Assembly: GCA_002238555.1 (NCBI GenBank)
Contig: MPMO01000025.1
Coordinates: 1-62,431 of the forward strand
Source: Caldilineaceae bacterium bin34
GTDB lineage: Bacteria; Chloroflexota; Anaerolineae; Caldilineales; Caldilineaceae
Direction of reading: 5' to 3'
Length of the DNA: 62,431 nt
Shown here piece after piece: positions 36,149 through 44,450 of this stretch; the first letter of the stretch is position 1; each line of letters opens with the position of its first letter. Made by a program: the position numbers and the translations under genes. The notes under the pieces are model-generated. The model was not told the origin of the DNA, did not search any database, and worked only from the letters and a program-made list of their open reading frames with translations.

Positions 36149-36297
36149 TGTCGACGGTTCAGGTGAATCAGCCACGGTTGAAACCAGTTGGGACAGACGC
36201 ATCCTCCGACTACGGGATTATCACACATGGATGCATGACCCACAGGAACGGGAGGGGGATCCTGAGGTCTCGCCCGGCCCGGCCCAGACCGTCCCGT

Positions 36298-36327
36298 TTG
36301 GGGAATGAATCGGCTGCGGCCTATAAT
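36298..36327 (+). promoter_or_regulatory. Sigma-70-like promoter for the S1-domain protein
   Basis: TTGGGG (36298-36303), 18-nt spacer and a perfect TATAAT (36322-36327), 60 nt before the ATG at 36387. It lies in the divergent region between the SDR gene and the S1 gene. Confidence 0.55.
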
Positions 36328-36386
36328 TGTGCCCCGCCGCCCCATTCTCCGCGCCCTCGGCACCCACACCACCACCCGTACCCACA

Positions 36387-37526
36387 ATGGACAACAATCC
36401 CTCGCCCTCCTCCGGGCAGGTCACCGCCACCGACGGCATCCAGGGCGCACAGGACCTTGCCGCCGCTGTATCCCGCCCCCCCCCGCCGGCCGCGGATTCC
36501 ACAGAACAACAAGCCAACCCGGAGCCGGTTAAACGGCCCAAGCAAAAGAAGAAGATCGTAACGTTGGCCGTCGGAGACAGACGCGACGGGACCGTTACCC
36601 GCGTTACGGACCGGCAGGGCGCCTGGGTCAATATCGGAACGGGCAAGGAAGGGTTTCTCCACAAAAGCCAGTTCCTGCCGTATCTCCGGTACAACAAGGA
36701 GAAACTCGAGGCATTTCAACCTTCGAGGCACCTCAGGCGCGGCGACCGGATCCATGTCTGGATCCACAAGCTGAACCGAGAGACCAACAAGATTGACCTG
36801 ACGCTGATCCGGCCGGACTACAAGTCCATCAAAAACCTGAAGGTTGGCGAACAGCGTCACGCCGTGGTCAAGGCTGTCATTGAAGTCGCTGCCTTTTGCG
36901 ACATCGGTTCCGACAAGGACGGCTTCCTGCCGGTCAGCCGTCTGTCCCAGGAACGGGTGCAGGACATCCATGCGGTCGTCAAAGTCGGCGACGAATTTGA
37001 TGTCTGGGTCACCGAAATCAGCATGCCCAAGGAAAAGGGCAGCAAATGGCAGATTGCCGTCAGCAAGCTGTCGCCCGATATCAAGCTCATCTCCGATCTG
37101 CGCCGAGGAGCCCGAATCAACGGCACGGTTAAGGGCTTCAACGACCGAGGCGTCCTGTTGGACGTCGGCGTCGGCGTCGACGCCTTCATGCCCCTGGACG
37201 AAATCGATCATCACCATGTCGCGGACCCCGCCGACGAACTGGAGGTCGGCCAGGAAATTGAAGTCATGACCCTCATGGTCAGTTCCCGGCGCAGGCGACT
37301 GGATGTAAGCCGCCGCCGCCTCCTGGATGCGCCGGACGACGAGGAGATCGGCGATCCCTTCGGCACCAACGACGCCCCGCCGATGAATGCCATGGAACTG
37401 GCCTTCATGAAGGCGCAGCAGGGACAGGGGTCGCGCAAGGGTCGCAAGGGCCGCAAGCGGAAAGACCAGGTGTCCGATTCCGAGCAGTTGGACATCATTA
37501 CACGCACGCTGCAGTCGGGCGACTGA
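36387..37526 (+). CDS. S1-domain RNA-binding protein (three S1 repeats)
   Basis: 379 aa from ATG 36387 (an ATG at 36327 lies on the -10 element). A Pro/Ala-rich N-terminus and a KQKKK stretch are followed by three S1 barrels: about 80-150 (VGDRRDGTVTRVTDRQGAWVNIG), 160-235 (VGEQRHAVVKAVIEVAAFCDIG) and 255-320 (RRGARINGTVKGFNDRGVLLDVG). The C-terminus is basic (SRKGRKGRKRK). Resembles bacterial rpsA-like proteins of Chloroflexota but is shorter than S1; may act in translation or RNA decay. Confidence 0.85.
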   Translation: MDNNPSPSSGQVTATDGIQGAQDLAAAVSRPPPPAADSTEQQANPEPVKRPKQKKKIVTLAVGDRRDGTVTRVTDRQGAWVNIGTGKEGFLHKSQFLPYLRYNKEKLEAFQPSRHLRRGDRIHVWIHKLNRETNKIDLTLIRPDYKSIKNLKVGEQRHAVVKAVIEVAAFCDIGSDKDGFLPVSRLSQERVQDIHAVVKVGDEFDVWVTEISMPKEKGSKWQIAVSKLSPDIKLISDLRRGARINGTVKGFNDRGVLLDVGVGVDAFMPLDEIDHHHVADPADELEVGQEIEVMTLMVSSRRRRLDVSRRRLLDAPDDEEIGDPFGTNDAPPMNAMELAFMKAQQGQGSRKGRKGRKRKDQVSDSEQLDIITRTLQSGD

Positions 37527-37653
37527 AGCCTTTCCCGCTCCGGGTTTCCGCACCTGCCACCGGCCGTGAACTTCATGTAGGCATCCACTTCAGTCAAGCA
37601 CGTTGGGTGGCGTGCATCCATTCCATCCCTTGTTCCGGTCAGTTGACACAACA

Positions 37654-38605
37654 ATGCCGTCCTACATCGCACCTGATGAACAAGACGAACCTTCCGTCCT
37701 TTTCGCCTCCCACCCCTCTGCACAAGAGTTTCCATCCGGGTCGTGCACCCGGGTAGTCCCCGCCAGCGAGAATCGAAGGCGCGGCGGAGCCACGTTTTGC
37801 GTGGTTTTGCATTTTCCGGTTCTCAGGGAACACCTGCCCCGCGCTCAGGTAGGGGACCTGATCGCCGCATTCAGCCTCAGGGTCTGTCGCAGCTATCTCC
37901 TGTCCTCCGCCCGGGGCATCAGCGCCTTGACCGATTCCCTGGTCGCGCTCCACGTGTACCTGGGATACATTCGCCGCGACTACCCCAACATCCCATTGGA
38001 GGGCATCGCCTCGGTGGCGGAGGTGCGGGACCGCGCTTTGAAAGTGGCCTGGACCGATGGAACCTGTCACGTGGTGACGGGGCAGGCGTCCGCAGACGTG
38101 TTCCCCACCGGTTCAGCGCCCACCAGCGGTCTGGTCGGCGGACCGAACCGGCTCCTCCCTGGAACCTACCAAGGCAGACTGGCCCCGGGCCAGGGATGCT
38201 TGCTGGCCACATCCGACTGGCTGGCCACAAACGAAACGCAGGGCACGGCGGAGGCTGCCAAGCAGACGCTGGCCACTGCGGTAACCGACCTGGCAGACGG
38301 AACGCGGCCGGAGCGATCGGACTGGTTTGCCGCCCAGTCCCGCCGGCAGGAGGCCCCCGGACTTCTGATCGCAATCCCGACACCGGTTTCCGATCACCAG
38401 GCCGACCAGGCCGACAAAATCCGGTTTGTGGCACCAGCGCGTCCGGACGCGATACGGGAACAAGCCCGCTCGGACGCAATACGGGAAGCCGGGATGTTGG
38501 AATCCGCTCCCAAGGCCAAAGAAGCCCCGGAGACAACCGATTTCGAGATGTCCGAACCGAAGGTCATCCTGGCCTCGGCCGAATTGGAGGCCCCGGCCGT
38601 CCCCC
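37654..38605 (+). CDS. N-terminal part of a frameshifted membrane protein (unknown function)
   Basis: First half of one gene (see 38606-40222). From ATG 37654 the product has a globular, enzyme-free domain with YLGYIRRDYPNIPLEGIASVAEVRD and LLATSDWLATNETQGTAEAAKQTLATAV, then a long disordered Pro/Ala/Glu-rich linker. In this frame the sequence runs to a stop at 38685 with an unnatural Arg/Gly tail. Removing one C from CCCCC at 38601-38605 restores APAVPDNLARLEGE and continues into the second part. The layout (regulatory-like head, linker, one TM, sensory-like tail) is reminiscent of PP2C-type or receptor-type proteins, but no catalytic motif is seen. Confidence 0.68.
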
Positions 38606-40222
38606 GACAACCTGGCCCGGCTGGAAGGGGAGCCGCCGGCCGTACCCCGAAAACCTGCCGCGGAGGCGGACGCCGATCACGGTGAGGACAGGGAGCGGGA
38701 ACCACAACCCGCGGCCGTCCTGCAGTCCGCGCTGGACACGCGCGGCCACGGTCCGCATGCGGAAGACGGCCGGTTTGGCGGAGGCAGCCGGTTCCTGCGA
38801 TCCGCGGGCCAGAGACTCAAGGTTTGGTTCGGCGAGGCATTTCCCGACCCGAACGCCGAGACACCGGCCGGGACCCAAGCCGCAACGATTGCGCAGCCAT
38901 CCGCAGAGAGTCCGCGCGAGGCGTTGGTCTCCCCCCACGCCGCGCCGGCAGCCGCACCGGGTCCCGACAAGTCGGTTGCCCTGCCCAACCTCCAGGAGAT
39001 CCACCACGCGCTTCAGGAACGTCAGCCCAGACGAAGGATCCCGAAGTCGTGGTCGGCCATGTTGCTTTTGTGCCTGCTGATAATGGTGCCGGCTGCCACA
39101 TACTTCGCGTATCGAATCAACGAACCCCTGGGCAGCGAGGACGACCCGGTGGCCCTGGCCCTGATCCAACAGCAGGTGGAGAAGGCGGATGCGCTGCTGG
39201 GACGCGAGCAGTACGAAGCGGCCCAGGAGCAACTGCAGCAGGCCCGCGAACTGGCCCAAAGCATTCAGGAGACCCAGGGGCCTTCACCTGGCCTGAATGC
39301 CCTCCAGTTGAAGATTCTGGAACTTTGGGACGACGCCTTCCAACGCATTCCCCTGCTGGGACTGACCGAGCCCCTGTTGACGTTTGGACGCGACCACCCT
39401 CCGGCGCGCATGGCGGTCAACTTCCAGGACCTGTATGTCTTGGCCAGCGACCACCGAACGGTTACCAAATACCGACTGGACTCCCTGCGCCGGAAGGAGG
39501 GGGGAGCTCCCCAGGAGATACTGAGCCAGGACACCGTCATCGACGGCGTAACGGTCGGCCGGATCGTGGACATGGCGTTCCAACCGACCAAGACCGCGCA
39601 CAGCGACAAGCCCAGCCTGTATCTCATCGACGATGACCGCCATCTGTTCCAGTACAACGACACGGACCTCATCTCCCACGTGACCCTCGGCAGCAGGAAT
39701 GCATGGATCAGTCCGGTCCAGATCGACTTCTACTCCAACCGGCTCTACGTGGCCGACAGCGGCCGCGGACAGATTTGGCGCTACAACCTCAACCAGGCCG
39801 TGGTACAAGAAGAACCTTGGCTACCGGAACCGATCGATCTCAACGGTGCGGTCGGCATGCATGTGGGCGACAACATCTGGTTGTTGTTCGACAACAACTC
39901 CGTAGTGTCGCTGGGCCGGTATGATTCCGGCAACCAAGCCAACATTCAGTTGCCCTTTGCGGTGCACGGGGCCGTGGGTTTCAACAGCCGGTTTGTCGAC
40001 CTTGAGGCCGACACGGACCAGCACAACTACATGCTGCTGGTGGATTCGGGACGTGGCAGCATCCTGGTGCTTGACCCCAACACGGGGGCGTTTCGGCACC
40101 AACTCGTGCCCCCCAACGGCATGGAGGAAGCCTTCGACGGCCTCCTGGACGTATTCGTCCACAGGGACACCCTGTACATCCTGACTGCCCGCGCCCTCTT
40201 CGAGCATGCCTTCAACCCCTGA
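38606..40222 (+). CDS. C-terminal part of a frameshifted membrane protein: TM segment plus propeller-like domain
   Basis: Continues the 37654 gene after the C-run frameshift (together about 856 aa). Contents: disordered linker; a single TM helix SWSAMLLLCLLIMVPAATYFAY; a coiled-coil-like helical stretch (EKADALLGREQYEAAQEQLQQARELAQ); then about 300 residues of beta-propeller-like repeats (YLIDDDRHLFQYN, RLYVADSGRGQIWRYN, NYMLLVDSGRGSILVLDPNTG), similar to NHL/YVTN-type surface propellers. The TM orientation would place the propeller outside. In the native frame the upstream ATG at 38426 is not needed. Confidence 0.7.
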   Translation, partial: DNLARLEGEPPAVPRKPAAEADADHGEDREREPQPAAVLQSALDTRGHGPHAEDGRFGGGSRFLRSAGQRLKVWFGEAFPDPNAETPAGTQAATIAQPSAESPREALVSPHAAPAAAPGPDKSVALPNLQEIHHALQERQPRRRIPKSWSAMLLLCLLIMVPAATYFAYRINEPLGSEDDPVALALIQQQVEKADALLGREQYEAAQEQLQQARELAQSIQETQGPSPGLNALQLKILELWDDAFQRIPLLGLTEPLLTFGRDHPPARMAVNFQDLYVLASDHRTVTKYRLDSLRRKEGGAPQEILSQDTVIDGVTVGRIVDMAFQPTKTAHSDKPSLYLIDDDRHLFQYNDTDLISHVTLGSRNAWISPVQIDFYSNRLYVADSGRGQIWRYNLNQAVVQEEPWLPEPIDLNGAVGMHVGDNIWLLFDNNSVVSLGRYDSGNQANIQLPFAVHGAVGFNSRFVDLEADTDQHNYMLLVDSGRGSILVLDPNTGAFRHQLVPPNGMEEAFDGLLDVFVHRDTLYILTARALFEHAFNP

Positions 40223-40478
40223 GCCAACCGGCACGCGATGCCGTCGAATCCGGTGATAACATTAGTGTGCAGCGCGTCCGCCTCCCACCTCCCGTCCCGT
40301 CCACTGTCCAACACCTCCCAGCTACCCTCAATCCGCCGACCCGGCCTTGCATGAACAGGTTACGGGCCGGTTCGTCCGCTTGTTGGTCAGTCCCTGCCCC
40401 CGCTGCTTCCCAGGATTGTTAGGCGGCGCTTGAACATCCGGGTTTCCACGCGCCCCAGACCGAATCCCACCGTTTGCC

Positions 40479-41651
40479 ATGGACATCTCGACCGACGCCG
40501 TTACCGGGCCTCCTGCCCGGCTGGCCCAACCCCGACGCCTGGTCTGGAGCGGCGCCATCGCCGCCTTGGGTGCAGTCCTGGTCGTCTGCGTCTACATTGT
40601 CGGCAGGCCCGTGTTCAACTTGGCCTATGAGGAAGCCGTAAACACGACCACGGTCACGATTCACATTCCGGAACCGTCCAACAAGCTCCCTGCCGAAATC
40701 GCGCCTGCAACTGCGCCGGCAGCCGACAACCCGCCACAGCCGGAGGTTCCGGCATCGCCGCAACTCCCTGACCGGGAACCGTTCTTCGCCACCGTGCAAC
40801 GGGAAGATCGCCTGAACATCCTGTTGTTCGGTTTCGACACCCGCGTGGAAGACCCGTCCGCGCCGCGTACGGACACGCTGATGCTCCTGAGTTGGAACCA
40901 GGAGACCAATGCGCTTGACATCCTTTCCATTCCCCGCGACTTGTGGGTTCCGGTACCCGGGTTTCCTCCGACCAAAGTCAACCTGGTCTACTCGCTCGGC
41001 GAAACCGTGCCTTCAACCGGTGGCGGCGAACGCCTCCTGGCCGACACGCTGTCCGCATTCCTGAATCAACCCATACACCACTATGCCTGGGTCAACTTCG
41101 ACGGGTTTGTCCGTATTATCGACCTTCTGGGCGGCATCGACATTTATGTCCCATGGGCCATTTACGACGAGAAGTACCCGACGCCCGACTACGGGGTCGA
41201 AACCTTCGAACTGCCGGCCGGTCCCCAGCACCTTGACGGGGTTACCACCCTCAAGTACGCCCGCACGCGCACCCAGGACGGCGACTATGGCCGAATCGGC
41301 CGGCAACAGGCCGTCATCAGCGCAGTGCTCCGTCAAGTATCCGATCCCAACAACGCCACCGATCTGCTGGCGGCCGCGCCCAACATCATCCGCACGCTGC
41401 GGGGCAACTTCGGCACCGACATGAACGTCGCCCGTATGCTGCAGCTGGCCCAGAAGGGCACGGCCAACACCCCCCAAACGGGGCGCAGGCTCATCCTCGA
41501 TCGACACCATGGCGAAGAAGCCATCTCCGAGGAGGGCATGTGGGTCCTGATCCCGGACCGAACGACCATCCGGGCCGCGTTGTCCGACTTCTTTGGCGTG
41601 TCCGTACAGCCGTTGCAGGCACCGTCGGTGTCCGCCGACGCCGGTTCCTAG
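40479..41651 (+). CDS. LytR-CpsA-Psr (LCP) family envelope protein
   Basis: 390 aa. Short cytoplasmic N-terminus, one TM helix (WSGAIAALGAVLVVCVYIVG), a Pro-rich linker, then the LCP domain: ILLFGFDTRVEDPSAPRTDTLMLLSWN (the Asp/Arg pair that binds metal-pyrophosphate), ILSIPRDLWVPVPG, VNFDGFVRIIDLLGGIDI and LKYARTRTQDGDYGRIGRQQAVI. LCP enzymes transfer lipid-linked glycans to the cell wall. It is followed 3 nt on by a polyprenyl-phosphate transferase, which fits envelope-glycan assembly. Confidence 0.9.
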   Translation: MDISTDAVTGPPARLAQPRRLVWSGAIAALGAVLVVCVYIVGRPVFNLAYEEAVNTTTVTIHIPEPSNKLPAEIAPATAPAADNPPQPEVPASPQLPDREPFFATVQREDRLNILLFGFDTRVEDPSAPRTDTLMLLSWNQETNALDILSIPRDLWVPVPGFPPTKVNLVYSLGETVPSTGGGERLLADTLSAFLNQPIHHYAWVNFDGFVRIIDLLGGIDIYVPWAIYDEKYPTPDYGVETFELPAGPQHLDGVTTLKYARTRTQDGDYGRIGRQQAVISAVLRQVSDPNNATDLLAAAPNIIRTLRGNFGTDMNVARMLQLAQKGTANTPQTGRRLILDRHHGEEAISEEGMWVLIPDRTTIRAALSDFFGVSVQPLQAPSVSADAGS

Positions 41652-41654
41652 ACC

Positions 41655-42566
41655 GTGTCCGCCGTCGGGACCGCGGCGAACCGGATTCTGCCATGGCTGC
41701 GCTTGGTACGGCCCCAACAGTGGACCAAAAACCTGTTCGTACTGGCCGTCCCGTTTTTTGCCGGCACCCTGCTGGATCCCGGTGAACTGACCACCGGTGT
41801 TGTGGCGGCGATCTCGTTTTGCCTGGCCTCAAGTGCCGCCTACGCATTCAACGATGCACAGGATGTCGAACTGGATCGGCTGCACCCCCGCAAACGCCGG
41901 CGGCCGGTGGCGGCCGGCTCCGTATCGATTCGGGCGGCCCGCATCTTCGCCGTCCTGCTGGCAGTGGCCAGCCTCTCGGTGTCGGTTGCAGCCGGCGGGA
42001 GCGCCACCTTGTGGGTGGCAATCTTTCTGTTGTTCAACGCCCTGTACTCGGCAGGTCTGAGGCAATATCCGGGCCTTGACGTCATCATCATTGCCCTCGG
42101 TTTTCCGCTACGGGTTCTGGCCGGCGCCGGGAACGACATCGGCAACACCAGTCCCTGGCTCCTGGCGTGCACCGGCATCACCGCCCTGCTGCTGGCCGCG
42201 GGCAAGCGCCACTCGGAACTCGGTTCCCACGGCGAAGCCGCCGTCCGATTCAGGCCGGGACTGGACAAGGTGTCACTGCGCACGACGGGCGCGGCCGTTT
42301 GGGCTTCCGCCACCGTCCTGGCAGGAGCCTATACCCTGTATGCACTCGCAGCCTCTTCGCGCACGGCCCCCGGTTGGTCGATGGGGCTCACCATTCCCTT
42401 TGCAGGCCTGATCATAGGACTGTACCTGTGGCAGGTTCTGCGCCATCATGCCGGCGAACAACCCGAACTCCTGCCCTTTCGCTGCAAACCATTGCTGCTG
42501 TCCCTGCTGGGATATCTGGCAGCCACCATCACAGTCATTTATGAGGTGCCGATGTGGACAAGGTGA
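41655..42566 (+). CDS. UbiA-family prenyltransferase (decaprenyl-phosphate phosphoribosyltransferase-like)
   Basis: 303 aa, GTG 41655, about nine TM helices. LVRPQQWTKNLFVLAVPFFAG and the first Asp motif AYAFNDAQDVELDRLHPRKRRRPVAAG (N-D-x2-D-x3-D) are characteristic of the DPPR synthase group (Rv3806c-like), with the second Asp motif near ALYSAGLRQYPGLDVIIIA. The mycobacterial enzyme makes decaprenyl-phosphoryl-ribose for arabinan; in this organism the product is unknown. Directly follows the LCP gene and overlaps the sulfatase start by 13 nt. Confidence 0.87.
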   Translation: MSAVGTAANRILPWLRLVRPQQWTKNLFVLAVPFFAGTLLDPGELTTGVVAAISFCLASSAAYAFNDAQDVELDRLHPRKRRRPVAAGSVSIRAARIFAVLLAVASLSVSVAAGGSATLWVAIFLLFNALYSAGLRQYPGLDVIIIALGFPLRVLAGAGNDIGNTSPWLLACTGITALLLAAGKRHSELGSHGEAAVRFRPGLDKVSLRTTGAAVWASATVLAGAYTLYALAASSRTAPGWSMGLTIPFAGLIIGLYLWQVLRHHAGEQPELLPFRCKPLLLSLLGYLAATITVIYEVPMWTR

Positions 42567-44008
42567 GACCGGCCAACCTGCTGTTCATCCTCTCAGACCA
42601 ACACAATCCCAAGGCCATGGGCAACGCCGGGAGGCCGGAGGTCCACACGCCCAACCTGGACCGCTTGGCTGCGGCCGGAACGCGCTTCGGCGCAGCCTAT
42701 ACACCCTGTCCCATCTGCGTGCCGGCACGGGCCTCGCTGGCTACGGGCCGCCATGTCCACCAGCTTCGAACCTGGGACAATTCGATGCCGTATGCGGGAT
42801 CGGTACCCAGTTGGCACCACCGGCTGCGCGAAGCAGGCCACAGAGTCGACTCCATCGGCAAACTTCATTTCAGGAGTGCGCAGGACGACAACGGCTTCAG
42901 CCGAGAAATCGAACCGCTGCACATCGTCGACGGGCAGGGGGACATTCTGGCCTCAGTACGACGGGATCCGCCGCGCCGCCAAGCCTGGCGCGGGGTACGC
43001 GAAGCCGGCCCGGGCAACTCGACGTATCTTGAGTACGACCGGCGCAACACCGCCAACGCCAAGGCATGGCTACAGGCGCGCGCAGGGTCGGACGAGCCCC
43101 CATGGGCCCTGTTTCTGTCCTATGTCTGTCCCCACCCGCCGTACATCGCCCCGCCCGAGTATTTCGAGTTGTACGATCCCGACCGCCTGACACTGCCCCC
43201 CGAGCCCGCGGGAAGCGCCCATCCGGCCCTGACCTGGATGAGGCGGTTCTTTTCCCTCGAGGACGTGACGGAAGGTGAGATGCGGCGCATGATGGCCGCC
43301 TACTACGGCGTGTGCACCTTCCTGGATGCCCAGATCGGCCAAGTGCTGGATACCCTGACCCATTTGGGCCTGGCCGCCAACACGCGGGTCCTGTACAGCA
43401 GCGACCATGGGGAAAGCCATGGTGCGCGCGGGCTGTTTGGCAAGTTCAGCCCTCATGACGAAACCTGCGCCGTACCTCTCATCATGGCGGGACCGGAGAT
43501 TCCGGCCGGCCGCACCTGCGATGTACCCGTCAACCTGGTGGACTGTTTCCCAACCGTGCTGGAGGCCACAGGCGTCTCGGAACACCCGGAGGACCAGGAG
43601 CTGCCCGGCCAATCGTTGTTTGGCATCTTGGCGGACGAGGCCGAAGACCGCACCGTCTTCAGCGAATACCACACGGTCGGTACGGAGGATGCATGGTACC
43701 TGTTGCGAAACCGCAGGTACAAGTACGTGCACTTCACGGGTCGCGGCCCGTTGTTGTACGACATGCTTGAAGACCCTTGGGAACTGACCAACCTTGCCGG
43801 CCTCCCCGAACACGCGGCAAGGGTCCGAGGTTTCGCAGACGAGTTGTGCGCGCTGCTGGACCCGGACTCCGTCAACGCCGAAGCCCATTCCGACCAGGTT
43901 GCCCGCGTGGCCGCTGCCGGCGGTCGGGCGGCGGTATTGGCGCGCGGAGCGTTCACCAACTCCCCGGTCCCGGGCGAACAGCCGGCTTTCAGATCCTTCA
44001 CCAAGTAA
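42554..44008 (+). CDS. Sulfatase (formylglycine-dependent)
   Basis: 484 aa, GTG 42554. The sulfatase signature C-x-P-x-R is at Cys55-Arg59 (CPICVPARASLATG), where Cys55 would be oxidised to formylglycine. Metal ligands: ILSDQHNP near the N-terminus and SSDHGESHGARGLFGK later. No signal peptide, so it is probably cytoplasmic. Substrate (choline sulfate, glycan or aryl sulfate) cannot be told. Ends with a convergent gap before lon. Confidence 0.89.
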   Translation: MDKVRPANLLFILSDQHNPKAMGNAGRPEVHTPNLDRLAAAGTRFGAAYTPCPICVPARASLATGRHVHQLRTWDNSMPYAGSVPSWHHRLREAGHRVDSIGKLHFRSAQDDNGFSREIEPLHIVDGQGDILASVRRDPPRRQAWRGVREAGPGNSTYLEYDRRNTANAKAWLQARAGSDEPPWALFLSYVCPHPPYIAPPEYFELYDPDRLTLPPEPAGSAHPALTWMRRFFSLEDVTEGEMRRMMAAYYGVCTFLDAQIGQVLDTLTHLGLAANTRVLYSSDHGESHGARGLFGKFSPHDETCAVPLIMAGPEIPAGRTCDVPVNLVDCFPTVLEATGVSEHPEDQELPGQSLFGILADEAEDRTVFSEYHTVGTEDAWYLLRNRRYKYVHFTGRGPLLYDMLEDPWELTNLAGLPEHAARVRGFADELCALLDPDSVNAEAHSDQVARVAAAGGRAAVLARGAFTNSPVPGEQPAFRSFTK

Positions 44009-44450
44009 TCCAGGAGTTCCGCGGCGCGCAGCAGCTCCCCCAGCACTGGCCGGGTCCACCGGTCCCTCGTCACCAGCAGGGACCGGCGGGCAACTCCCCT
44101 TCAATCCGACATGCACGCAGGACCATCGCCCGGCAAGCGGGATGTTCCCTGCTGTTTCCGGGAGAGCCAGCCAACGGGTGTCGACCATGGCGCGGCGGAC
44201 CGGAGGAGTCGGTCGCTCAGAACCCCAACGAGACGGACAACCTCCCGATCTCACACCACCGCGGCGGTGGCTCGTTGATCGGGCCGCTGCCACCCAACAG
44301 CCATTGGGGCCGTTTCAACCGTGCCTCTCGAAAGGGCCCGGCCATGCTGACGGACAGGACCATCACTGGCTGATCCTGTGTTTGCGCACCACCGAGTCGG
44401 TGACGCCCGATTTGATCCGCGCCTGCAACGCAGCACGCGGTTGTCCTGGC
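44009..44450. other. Convergent intergenic region, nothing recognised
   Basis: 442 bp between the sulfatase and lon stop codons. Open frames here are short overlaps of neighbouring genes and have no domain. No tRNA, terminator with a T-run, or repeat was found. Confidence 0.4.
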
